From assembly GCA_003225075.1 (NCBI GenBank), contig QIAP01000078.1:1-57829 (forward strand): 57,829 bases of DNA, read 5' to 3'. The number at the start of each line of letters is the position of its first letter. Within the stretch, counting starts at the first letter, position 1. The notes beneath the pieces are model-generated. The model did no database searches and was not told the origin of the DNA. It saw only the letters and a program-made list of their open reading frames with translations. This stretch comes from Acidobacteriota bacterium. Lineage in GTDB: Bacteria > Acidobacteriota > Terriglobia > Terriglobales > Acidobacteriaceae. The position numbers and the translations under genes are program-made. Positions 34,548-43,165 of this stretch are shown one piece after another.

Positions 34548-36599
34548 TTAGTGGATCGTTATCAACAGATTCGAGGCTTCATCCAGCCGGAATCGCACTC
34601 CTGGCGGTACTACAGTAGTGGCACTATATTCAGTAATCACTGCTGGCCCGGAATATTCTTTGCGCGGTTGAAGCTCGTCGCGAGAGTAAATCGCAGTTTC
34701 TATGTTCTTACTGCCGAAAAAGACCGGAGCACGTTCGGCGCGATCGCGCCGTCGTGCCACGATGCCCTTCCCATATCTAGCCGCGAGATTAGCCTGCGGA
34801 GACTTCATGCTCGCACGTAAACGCAATGTGACCAGTTCCACTTGCCGTTGGGGATGGCTATAACCGTAACGCCGCTGATGCTCGACATGGAACGCCTCAA
34901 CCAGACTGCGAGTAAAAGGGACGTTCAACTCGTACCCCTGGCCGCGATAGCGGATATCCACGGTACGCCCGTATCGTAAGGTTCCCCGCCAGCCTTCCGA
35001 ATGAAAATCTTCGTCTGCAACCTTACGAAGCGTGAAGAATTCTTTTTCTAATCCAGCTAACGGTAGCTCCCCCGCGAGGCGCCAAAGCACCGTCCGCGAA
35101 TAGTCCTTCACCACATCGCTAACCAGTATTCCAAATGCGGAGAGCGCTCCCGGCAGGGCAGGCACCATCACCCGTGGGATGCTCAGAGCCGCGGCCAGCT
35201 CACAGGCGTGCAACCCACCAGCGCCGCCGAAGGCGACCAGCGCAAACTCACGAGGATCGTAGCCGCGCTCAATTGAGACCACGCGAATTGCCTTTTCCAT
35301 GGTTGCATTCACCACGTGGATTACACCTGCGGCGAACTCTTGCAGCGTGAGTCTAGTCGGTTGTTCTTGAAGCCAGTGGCTTACCAGGTGGCGTGTGCGA
35401 TCCAGATCGAGTGAGAACTCACCACCGAGGAAGCGTTCCGGTTGCAATCGTCCAAGAAGAAGATTGGCGTCGGTGACTGTCGGCTGGGTCCCCCGGCCAT
35501 AGCAAATCGGACCAGGATCAGCGCCGGCAGATTCTGGCCCTACACGCAGAGCGCCTGCAGCATCGAATCGAGCGATCGATCCTCCACCCGTCCCAACGGT
35601 GTGAATGTCGAGCATGGGTACCCCAACGGGCAGTCCCGCGACTTCGGATTGGCCACTAGTTCGAGTTTCGCGATCAACCAATGAAACGTCAGTAGAAGTC
35701 CCGCCCATGTCGAAAGAGATGATGCGCTCGAAACCGCTGCGGCGGCCCAGCGCGGCGGCGCCTACCACCCCACCCGCCGGTCCGGAAAGCACAGTTCGTA
35801 CGGGCTCGCGGACCGCGGACGATAGAGCGGTGATGCCGCCGCTCGATTGCATCACGAAAAAACTAACCTTCGCAGAGAATGATTCCCTTTGAGAGCCGGG
35901 TCTGAACCAAGTTTGGCTACGGCGTTCTACATTTTTCAAATAGTGCTGCATCACGGGTTGCAGGTAGGCATTAACGATCACCGTACTGCTGCGTTCATAT
36001 TCGCGGAACTCGGGGAGGATCTCGTGCGAGACAGATAGTGGAAGCCCCAACTTCTCCAGCGCTGCCGCAACCGCCCGCTCGTTCTCGGCGTTTGCGAACG
36101 AGAAGAGGAGAGAAATCGCCACGGCTTCGGCGCCACTCTGCTGAATTCTATCTCCCAGATTGCGCAGGTTCGCCGATGCGGGCGGCTGCAGGATTTTCCC
36201 GTCACTGCCCGTGCGCTCATCCACGCCGAAGCGTAAATCTGCGCGCACTAACGGCTCTACGCGCTCAAAGAAAAAATCGTAAAGCTTTGCACGGTTCTGG
36301 CGCCCGATTTCAATCGCATCTTCGAATCCCGAAGTTGTAACCAGCGCTACCCGCGCTCCTTTGCGCTGTAGAAGAGTGTTGGTGCCGACGGTCGTTCCAT
36401 GCAGCAGCACCAGCGATCCGGTCAATCCGATTTGCTTCAGGGCTTCCACAATGGCTCGTGACGGATCCGCAGGAGTAGAAAAAACCTTCAGCATGCGAAT
36501 GCGGCCCCGCTCCACCCACACACAATCCGTGAACGTGCCGCCGGTGTCGATCGCGATGTGAAATGTATCGCGCTGCAATTTTGTCCTGAAACCTACCAT
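34548..36599 (-). CDS. Hydantoinase/oxoprolinase subunit A family protein
   Basis: 683 residues. N-terminal hydantoinase A fold with the ATP-binding IAIDTGGTFTDCVW near residue 15 and a second phosphate loop FDMGGTSTDVSLVDR around residue 300. Members hydrolyse hydantoins, 5-oxoproline or acetone in ATP-dependent reactions and normally work with a HyuB/acetophenone carboxylase beta subunit. No such partner is encoded next to it, so it may act alone or with a distant subunit. ATG at 36599; the upstream sequence gives no strong ribosome binding site. Confidence 0.86.
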   Translation of the reverse strand: MVGFRTKLQRDTFHIAIDTGGTFTDCVWVERGRIRMLKVFSTPADPSRAIVEALKQIGLTGSLVLLHGTTVGTNTLLQRKGARVALVTTSGFEDAIEIGRQNRAKLYDFFFERVEPLVRADLRFGVDERTGSDGKILQPPASANLRNLGDRIQQSGAEAVAISLLFSFANAENERAVAAALEKLGLPLSVSHEILPEFREYERSSTVIVNAYLQPVMQHYLKNVERRSQTWFRPGSQRESFSAKVSFFVMQSSGGITALSSAVREPVRTVLSGPAGGVVGAAALGRRSGFERIISFDMGGTSTDVSLVDRETRTSGQSEVAGLPVGVPMLDIHTVGTGGGSIARFDAAGALRVGPESAGADPGPICYGRGTQPTVTDANLLLGRLQPERFLGGEFSLDLDRTRHLVSHWLQEQPTRLTLQEFAAGVIHVVNATMEKAIRVVSIERGYDPREFALVAFGGAGGLHACELAAALSIPRVMVPALPGALSAFGILVSDVVKDYSRTVLWRLAGELPLAGLEKEFFTLRKVADEDFHSEGWRGTLRYGRTVDIRYRGQGYELNVPFTRSLVEAFHVEHQRRYGYSHPQRQVELVTLRLRASMKSPQANLAARYGKGIVARRRDRAERAPVFFGSKNIETAIYSRDELQPRKEYSGPAVITEYSATTVVPPGVRFRLDEASNLLITIH

Positions 36600-36733
36600 G
36601 ATGAAGGCGAATTATAGATGGTAGGACACTCGAGCACGCGGCACGCCATGAACTGTCACCGCCTGAGTGTGCAGAACCCTGATGAGAAATCGTTACTCAG
36701 GGATGGTCAAAATCTGTATGCGAAGGGCCAAAA

Positions 36734-39196
36734 TTACGTTTTTGCCCGGAAGGCCAGCGCCAGCAACGTCTTTTGCTCGACTTCGTGTGCTTTCGCGGAT
36801 CCGGTCGCTGGGCTGGCGCTGGCGGAGCGCTTCACTGAAAATACGGGCCGGCTGCGGGATATCCGCCGCAATCTCGGCATTACATAGAAGAGTGCCCCCA
36901 TATTTGCTGGCTCCTCCTGTACCCATACGACCTCTTCCGCCGACGAGTAGCGGTCCAGTTCGGTTGTCAACTCGGCTTCAGGAAACGGATAGAGCTGTTC
37001 GAGAAAGACAATAGCTGTCGACCGATCTTTTCGCCTCTTGCGCTCTGCGCGCAACTCGTGACCGATCTTCCCTGTACAAATCAGAATGCGATTGGCGTCT
37101 GTGATTTCGGCGTCGGGAAGCATGCTCAGAAAACGCTGATGAGTGAAATCTTCGATAGGAGAAGATGCATCGGGATGCCGCAGCATACTCTTGGGAGTGA
37201 AAACTACCAGCGGCTTTCGCCAGGCGCGGAGGGCTTGCCGGCGCAGTAAATGGAAGTACTGGGCTGCGTTCGAAGGCTGGCAAATCTGGAAATTGTCCCT
37301 TGCTGCGAGCTGTAAAAAGCGTTCGATGCGGGCGCTCGAGTGCTCCGGGCCCTGGCCTTCAAAGCCATGGGGCAGGAGCAATCCGACCCCTGACAGCAGT
37401 CCCCACTTGTCCTCGCCGGCACTGATGAACTGGTCAATGATAGCCTGGGCAACATTGGCAAAATCGCCGAACTGCGCTTCCCACAGCACCAGCGCCTCAG
37501 GATAGTCGCGGCTATAGCCATATTCGAAACCAAGCACGCCGGCTTCGGAGAGGGTGGAATTATAAATCTCACAGCGTGCTTGATCTGGAGCAATGTGTTC
37601 GAGTGGTACGTATTCCTTCTCATCCTCAACGTCCGTGAGCACGGAGTGGCGCTGGTTAAAAGTTCCCCGTTTGGTATCCTGGCCGCTCAAGCGCACGGGA
37701 ATACCATGCTTCACCAGGCTGCCGAATGCCAGTGCTTCAGCCATGCCGTAGTCTACGGCGCGCTTCCCGGCGCCCATCTCGGCGCGCTGTTCAAGCAACT
37801 TCTTGACCTTGGGATGTATGTGGAAGTCCCCTGGATACGTCGTCAGCCTTTCTGTGATTTCGGTCAATTCTTGTGCTGGTACTCCAGTATCAACTTCATA
37901 TTCGCGTTTGTGGCAACCGCCCTTATAGTTGTTCCAGTAACGCGGCAATTCGCGCAAGGTAGGCTTCTTCTTGATTGAACTGGCATTTTTCTGCGCCGCT
38001 TCGTATTCGCTGCGAATTTGGTCGACCTTTGCTTGTACGTCTTCCGCGCCAATATCTTCGGAATAGATTTCCCACAGCGGCGGATGGTCCTTTATTGCCT
38101 TGTAAAGAAGCGGCTGAGTAACAGTGGGATCGTCTACCTCGCTGTGGCCATGGCGCCGGTAGCCAATCAAGTCGATTACCACATCACTGCCATAGGTGTA
38201 CCGGTATTCCAGCGCCATCCTCCCCACCCGCAGCACCGCGTCTACGTCTTCTCCATTCACATGAAATATTGGCACTGCCTGCCGCCGCGCAAGTTGCGCG
38301 GCAAATCGAGACGAGTGGAGTTCGTTGTAAGGTGTTGTGAAACCCAGCAGGTTGTTGACAATAACGTGCACCGTCCCGCCAACGGTGTAGCCTTTGAGAT
38401 CGGCGTAGTTGAGGGTCTCTGCGGTGATTCCTTGTCCGGCGAAAGCGGCGTCTCCGTGCACCAGTAGAGGAAGATATTTTCGCGAGCCGTCTTCACCGTT
38501 GCGGTCCTGCTTGGCTCGCGTGCGTCCAATCGTAACCGGATCGACTGCCTCGAGATGGCTGGGATTTGAAACCAGGTGGATATGAATCTTCGCGCCGCTG
38601 CGGGTAACGTATTCGCCGGTGGCGCCCATGTGGTATTTAACGTCGCCACCCCCCAGAACACTGCGCGGGTCCACATCTTCGAATCCGGCGAAGACTTCTT
38701 CTGGCGCGCGGCGCGCAACGTGTACGATCACGTTCAGGCGGCCGCGATGGCTCATGCCCATCACCAGCTCGACCGCGTCGTGCCGGCCAGCACCTTCAAG
38801 AATCTCATCCACTAACGGAAGCAGCGCCGTGACGCCTTCAAGTGAGAAGCGCTTACTGCCGAGATAACGTTGCTGCAGCACCTGTTCGAACAAGTCAGCC
38901 CGCACCAGCAGATCGAGGACGCGTTCCTTGTCGGCCGTCTCCTGTTCCGCTACAAACTCGCTCTCCATGTGTTCCTGAATCCAGCGGCGGCGCTCAGTTT
39001 CAGCGATGTGCATAAATTCCACGCCTATTGTGCCGCAGTAAATACGACGCGCTTCACGAGCGGGTTCGCCATCAATGTGGAGTTCCGATTGTGGCTGCGG
39101 GCGCAGAAGGCCTAAGGGGTCGAGATCGGCCTCAAAATATCCCCACTGGCGAAACATGTCGAAAACACGCTCGCGGTCGTTCGAGGTTACTTCCAT
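36734..39196 (-). CDS. sucA: 2-oxoglutarate dehydrogenase E1 component, N-terminally short
   Basis: 820 residues from the ATG at 39196, supported by GAGGGGG upstream; a Met 16 codons earlier is an alternative. Thiamine diphosphate binding is seen in GDAAFAGQGI, and the E1 core continues through VIDLIGYRRHGHSEVDDP and YGFEYGYSRDYPEALVLWEAQF. E. coli SucA is about 930 residues with an N-terminal segment that binds the E2 core. Here the sequence starts at the equivalent of residue 100, and the 150 bases upstream leave no room for it. No sucB or lpd is in the window. Confidence 0.88.
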   Translation of the reverse strand: MEVTSNDRERVFDMFRQWGYFEADLDPLGLLRPQPQSELHIDGEPAREARRIYCGTIGVEFMHIAETERRRWIQEHMESEFVAEQETADKERVLDLLVRADLFEQVLQQRYLGSKRFSLEGVTALLPLVDEILEGAGRHDAVELVMGMSHRGRLNVIVHVARRAPEEVFAGFEDVDPRSVLGGGDVKYHMGATGEYVTRSGAKIHIHLVSNPSHLEAVDPVTIGRTRAKQDRNGEDGSRKYLPLLVHGDAAFAGQGITAETLNYADLKGYTVGGTVHVIVNNLLGFTTPYNELHSSRFAAQLARRQAVPIFHVNGEDVDAVLRVGRMALEYRYTYGSDVVIDLIGYRRHGHSEVDDPTVTQPLLYKAIKDHPPLWEIYSEDIGAEDVQAKVDQIRSEYEAAQKNASSIKKKPTLRELPRYWNNYKGGCHKREYEVDTGVPAQELTEITERLTTYPGDFHIHPKVKKLLEQRAEMGAGKRAVDYGMAEALAFGSLVKHGIPVRLSGQDTKRGTFNQRHSVLTDVEDEKEYVPLEHIAPDQARCEIYNSTLSEAGVLGFEYGYSRDYPEALVLWEAQFGDFANVAQAIIDQFISAGEDKWGLLSGVGLLLPHGFEGQGPEHSSARIERFLQLAARDNFQICQPSNAAQYFHLLRRQALRAWRKPLVVFTPKSMLRHPDASSPIEDFTHQRFLSMLPDAEITDANRILICTGKIGHELRAERKRRKDRSTAIVFLEQLYPFPEAELTTELDRYSSAEEVVWVQEEPANMGALFYVMPRLRRISRSRPVFSVKRSASASPATGSAKAHEVEQKTLLALAFRAKT

Positions 39197-39439
39197 AACC
39201 AGCCCCCTCGAACTAGTCTCCGCCCTACTCTGTGGGATAGCCATATGTTCGTACTAGAATAATGGATGAGGGGCCTGTGGCGCGCGATTCACCCCGGCAT
39301 GCGCGGTTAATCAAGCCTTCCTGAAAACGATTCTCTCCGACCTCCAGTCCGGCTACAATACTCTGCCCAATGATCAGAGCCCCTGCGCCAGGCGCTTGTG
39401 GGTCGTGGTCTGGGACGGCTGCGCGCCGCCTGGAAAGCA

Positions 39440-40162
39440 ATGGCCAAAGCTCAAAGTAAGAACGTTCAAAGTAAGAACGATCAAGAAAAGGAAGCAGCGG
39501 CGCGAGCCAGCCTCCGTTTTGTGCACGAAGGCGATGTCGTAGGACTTGGCACCGGCTCCAGCGCTGAGCACGCGATTCGTTTGCTTGCGCAGCGGGTCCA
39601 GGGCGGGCTGAAGATCCTCGCGATCCCGACCTCAGCGCGCTCCAAACAGTTGGCCACAGATTTGCACATCCCGCTGACCACGATCGACGATTATCAGGAG
39701 ATTGACGTCACCATCGACGGGGCGGATGAGTTTGATCCCAAGCTGCGGCTGATCAAGGGCGGCGGCGGCGCGCTCTTACGGGAGAAAATCGTTGCTTCCG
39801 CATCTAAACGGGTTGTGATCGTCGCCGACTCCAGTAAGCAAGTTTCGACTTTGGGCAAATTCCCGTTGCCGGTTGAGGTGATTCCGTTCGCGCAAGCAGT
39901 AATTGCCAGGAAAATCGCGTCCCTCGCCGACTCAGTTACACTGCGCAAAGCTGCCGATGGAAGTTCGTTTACCACCGACGAAGGGCATCACATCTTGGAT
40001 TGTCATTTCCGGCGAATTTCAGATCCTGCCGCACTAGCGCACACGCTTAAGGACATGCCCGGCGTAGTGGAGCACGGCCTGTTCATCGACCTCGCGAGCG
40101 TAGTGCTGATGGGAAAGGGGACGGAAGTGTTGGAATTCCGAAGAGAGGCGCTGGAAGAATAG
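39440..40162 (+). CDS. rpiA: Ribose-5-phosphate isomerase A
   Basis: Converts ribose 5-phosphate to ribulose 5-phosphate in the pentose phosphate pathway. 240 residues with GLGTGSSAEHAIRLLAQRV, TIDGADEFDPKLRLIKGGGG with the catalytic Asp, and the C-terminal GVVEHGLFIDLASVVLMG. GGAAAG just before the ATG at 39440 selects this start over one 14 codons upstream. The first residues include a tandem repeat of a 15-base unit (39451-39480). Divergent from sucA with a 240-base shared promoter region. Confidence 0.94.
   Translation: MAKAQSKNVQSKNDQEKEAAARASLRFVHEGDVVGLGTGSSAEHAIRLLAQRVQGGLKILAIPTSARSKQLATDLHIPLTTIDDYQEIDVTIDGADEFDPKLRLIKGGGGALLREKIVASASKRVVIVADSSKQVSTLGKFPLPVEVIPFAQAVIARKIASLADSVTLRKAADGSSFTTDEGHHILDCHFRRISDPAALAHTLKDMPGVVEHGLFIDLASVVLMGKGTEVLEFRREALEE
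39451..39480 (+). repeat. Two 15-bp direct repeats in the 5' end of rpiA
   Basis: TCAAAGTAAGAACGT is followed at once by TCAAAGTAAGAACGA. In protein this gives QSKNV/QSKND near residues 5-14, before the conserved fold begins, so it is a tolerated slippage duplication. Confidence 0.75.
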
Positions 40163-40197
40163 ATTTCAGGCCGCGATGAACCTAAGACTGGCTGTCC

Positions 40198-41466
40198 TCA
40201 GCTAATGATGTCCTTCAAGGCTGCCAGCAACCGTTCCACTTCGTCCGCCGTATTGTAGTGCACCAGCCCGATGCGCAAGAATCCGCCGCGCTTCTCCACA
40301 TCGAGATGTTCGGTTAGGTTAATCGCGTAGTAATTGCCATCCCAGGTGAAGAAGCCGCGCTCTCCCAACATGGTAGCAAGTTCGAGCGGAGTATGTCCCT
40401 CAATACGGACCGCGATCGTGGGGCAGCGCTGGTCAAATCGCTTGGGATCAGAAATGCCGTACAGCTTCAGACCCGGTAGGGCCAGCAATCCTCGGATAAG
40501 TCGCTCCGCGAGGTCGCGTTCGTGCTGTTGAATGGCGCCATAGGCGGCCAGCAAAGCGGCGCGTCGCTTCTGAACCGCAGGGTCCACGTGATGACCGAGA
40601 TCCGCGAGGTATTCAACGCAGGCGGTGATCCCCGCGATGCATTCGTGGTTCAGCGTACCCCACTCCCAGCGAAAGGGACTGTCATTCGTGAGGGCACGCA
40701 CTTTGTAGGGTTGCAAGCGTTTAAGGTGCTCCCGCTTTCCGTAGAGCACGCCCATGTGCGGACCAAAGAATTTGTAAGTGGAGCAAACGAGAAAATCACA
40801 ATCCAGCGCGCGCACGTCAATGGGGCCGTGGGGCGCGTAGTGGACGGCATCAATGTAACTAAGGGCGCCAGCTTTTCGGGCGAGGCTCACCGCTTCTTTG
40901 ACATTGTTGATCGTGCCCACCGCATTTGACGCATAACCCACTGCCACCAATCGAGTATGTCCTGAAATCTTACGTGCCAGATCATGCATGTCGAGAGTGC
41001 AATCCGCTGGGTTGATGTCGGCAAAGCGTATGGTCACACCCCGCTCTTCAAGCGCTCGCCAAGGTGAAATGTTGGCATCATGATCGAGATGGGTTAACAC
41101 GATCTCATTTCCCGGAGCGAACTGGCGGCCTAACGCGCGACTTAGTGCGAAAGTCAGCGCGGTCATGTTTTGGCCGAAGATGACTTCATCTGGATCGCAA
41201 TTGAAAAAATCTGCCATGGCGGCGCGGGCTCCGGAAATCATGGCATCGGTGCGCCGACTGGTTGGATAGGCTCCGGCCGTGTTGGCATTGTCGCGCGCCA
41301 GGTAACCGCCTATGGCATCTATCACCCGCTGCGGTACCTGTGTCCCGCCCGGGCCATCGAGGAATGCCACGGGATGCCCGTTTACGGTCTGTGCCAGAGA
41401 AGGGAATTGGCCGCGAATCCACATGAGATCGAGCGAACTGGTTGCTTCATTCTGCGTAATCGCCAT
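40198..41466 (-). CDS. PLP-dependent cysteine-desulfurase-like protein lacking the catalytic Cys loop
   Basis: 422 residues, fold-type I PLP enzyme. The internal aldimine Lys is in CSTYKFFGPHMG. It follows the SufS/NifS layout but matches the divergent VC1184-like subfamily. Class II desulfurases carry a mobile loop with an essential Cys (RxGHHCxxP); here the equivalent stretch reads TWDGNYYAINL, without Cys. So persulfide chemistry by this route is unlikely, and another PLP activity on a sulfur amino acid or an amine is possible. It stands alone, convergent with rpiA. Confidence 0.87.
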   Translation of the reverse strand: MAITQNEATSSLDLMWIRGQFPSLAQTVNGHPVAFLDGPGGTQVPQRVIDAIGGYLARDNANTAGAYPTSRRTDAMISGARAAMADFFNCDPDEVIFGQNMTALTFALSRALGRQFAPGNEIVLTHLDHDANISPWRALEERGVTIRFADINPADCTLDMHDLARKISGHTRLVAVGYASNAVGTINNVKEAVSLARKAGALSYIDAVHYAPHGPIDVRALDCDFLVCSTYKFFGPHMGVLYGKREHLKRLQPYKVRALTNDSPFRWEWGTLNHECIAGITACVEYLADLGHHVDPAVQKRRAALLAAYGAIQQHERDLAERLIRGLLALPGLKLYGISDPKRFDQRCPTIAVRIEGHTPLELATMLGERGFFTWDGNYYAINLTEHLDVEKRGGFLRIGLVHYNTADEVERLLAALKDIIS

Positions 41467-41539
41467 TAGGTTCCTGGGATTCTACAAACTGACACGCATG
41501 AGGCGGCTGAACGATCTTGTTAAACTTAAAGGTCATTGC

Positions 41540-42640
41540 TCACTGCTCGCTGCCTTTATAACTCACTGCCTTCATGAAATCTGCCAACATTCCATATGCT
41601 GTGGTATCCAGTCCCGGATTATCTTCCCTGATGATCAGACCGGGAAACATATCAGTTTCAAAACATACAATTGATGATGTCCCCGCAACCCATGCCAGCG
41701 GATCACTTAAAGGCACTTGTTCGGGGCCCACTGTTGCGCTAATTCCCCCGGTTGTACGCTTAGCATGGCAAACGAGTTTATATGGAGTGCCCGCCGCGCG
41801 TGCGGTAAAGACAGCTTCGGCCGTGAGCCCGCGAATTCCCTCGCGATCGACATCTCCCGGCCGGAGCCGCACGCCCATCAGCACCGTAACCAGCGCCGCA
41901 ACTTTAACCGCAGCATCCCATCCATCAATATCGTGACTGGCATCGGTTTCCGCGACGCCGATGTTTTGTGCTTTCTGTAGCGCCTGCTCAAAGCTCAACC
42001 CCTCTTCCATTCCACTGAGGATTAAGTTCGTCGTGGAGTTGAGGATGCCGCGGAATCCGCGTAGATGGACGGTTGGCAAATGCTCACGAAACAAAGAAAA
42101 GATTGGCGCTCCGTCCATCACCGTGGACTCGAATAAAAAACGTTTGCCCTGGGCTGCAGCGAGGTCGCGCAATTCATCATAAGCGAAAACAATCGGACCC
42201 TTGTTTGCGGTAATGGCGTGTGCTCCGCATTCGAGAGCGGAGCGTATATGCTCAATGGCAGGCTGCCCATTCTCGACGTTCAACGAAGTTGCTTCGAAGA
42301 GAACATCCGCCTCCGCCGCGCGAAGCCACTCCCGAACACCGTTCAGCTTACTGCCGTTGTCTTCGAACGCCGATCCGTCTGCGGCCGGCAGCGTTGGCAG
42401 GCCCTCACCATTTGCGATCCACCCCAACCTTCGTGAGGCCACGCCTGTAATCTTCCAGGCAATCCCATATTGCTCTCGAAGTTCCTGCTCTCGTGAGCGC
42501 AGAAGCCGCAATAGCGTGCGATTCACGTTCCCCACACCGAGCAGGCACAGCTTGTAAGTGCGAATGAGTAACTCCTCGAGAATGAGAGAAACAAAGGAAA
42601 AGAATATCCTCAGATTGCGAAAACGAACTCCAATCGGCAC
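41540..42640 (-). CDS. hom: Homoserine dehydrogenase (short form)
   Basis: 366 residues as drawn from the GTG at 42640. NAD(P) binding begins at LCLLGVGNVNRTLLRLL near residue 32, so the true start is probably later, near a GAGGAG followed by TTACTCATT. The catalytic segment DASHDIDGWDAAVKVAALV and GILNSTTNLIL match homoserine dehydrogenase, which reduces aspartate semialdehyde. There is no C-terminal ACT domain, so feedback control by threonine through that domain is absent. It precedes an F420/FMN-type oxidoreductase gene by 27 bases. Confidence 0.9.
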   Translation of the reverse strand: MPIGVRFRNLRIFFSFVSLILEELLIRTYKLCLLGVGNVNRTLLRLLRSREQELREQYGIAWKITGVASRRLGWIANGEGLPTLPAADGSAFEDNGSKLNGVREWLRAAEADVLFEATSLNVENGQPAIEHIRSALECGAHAITANKGPIVFAYDELRDLAAAQGKRFLFESTVMDGAPIFSLFREHLPTVHLRGFRGILNSTTNLILSGMEEGLSFEQALQKAQNIGVAETDASHDIDGWDAAVKVAALVTVLMGVRLRPGDVDREGIRGLTAEAVFTARAAGTPYKLVCHAKRTTGGISATVGPEQVPLSDPLAWVAGTSSIVCFETDMFPGLIIREDNPGLDTTAYGMLADFMKAVSYKGSEQ

Positions 42641-42667
42641 TCAGCAGGGGCGGTCCCGCAGTCGCAG

Positions 42668-43066
42668 CTATCCCATAGTGGTCGTGTGCTCAGGTTTGAT
42701 TTTGTACAACACCCGTACTTCGCCTGGCTGACCATAGGGATACTTGTCTACGCCCAAATACTTCTTGGCCATCTTGTCGATGTGCTCGTTGGCGCCCTGC
42801 TCGGTAATCTCTTGTACCTTGCCACGAATTTCAACATAGCGATAAGGATTATCGGGGTCCATGATAGCCAGCGCCACATTGGGATCGCGCCGCACATTAC
42901 GATCTTTCTGCCGGCCTCTTGCGGAATTGAAGATCACATGTTGGCCGTCATAGTCCACCCACACTGGCGTCACCTGCGGCCGCCCGTCCGGCATGATTGT
43001 ACCGAGGCTGGCGAATGCCTTCTTTTTAAACAGGTCTTGATATTTCTCTGGAATAGCTTGCGACAT
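42668..43066 (-). CDS. PPOX-class flavin/F420-dependent oxidoreductase
   Basis: 132 residues, a small split-barrel protein of the pyridoxamine 5'-phosphate oxidase fold. Landmarks are SLGTIMPDGRPQVTPVWVDY, ARGRQKDRNVRRDPNVALAI and the terminal EVRVLYKIKPE. This short class often uses F420 in actinobacteria but FMN elsewhere; cofactor is not decided by the sequence. AAGGAGG six bases before the ATG fixes the start. It lies downstream of the citrate-lyase operon end, separated by about 100 bases, so it may be a separate unit. Confidence 0.87.
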   Translation of the reverse strand: MSQAIPEKYQDLFKKKAFASLGTIMPDGRPQVTPVWVDYDGQHVIFNSARGRQKDRNVRRDPNVALAIMDPDNPYRYVEIRGKVQEITEQGANEHIDKMAKKYLGVDKYPYGQPGEVRVLYKIKPEHTTTMG

Positions 43067-43165
43067 GAAACCTCCTTACATTTTGAAGCCGGTACAACAA
43101 AAAGATTCAATGCCAAGATTCAACGCTTCAAATTATCGCCGCTGCTGGCACACATGCAAGCTTCT

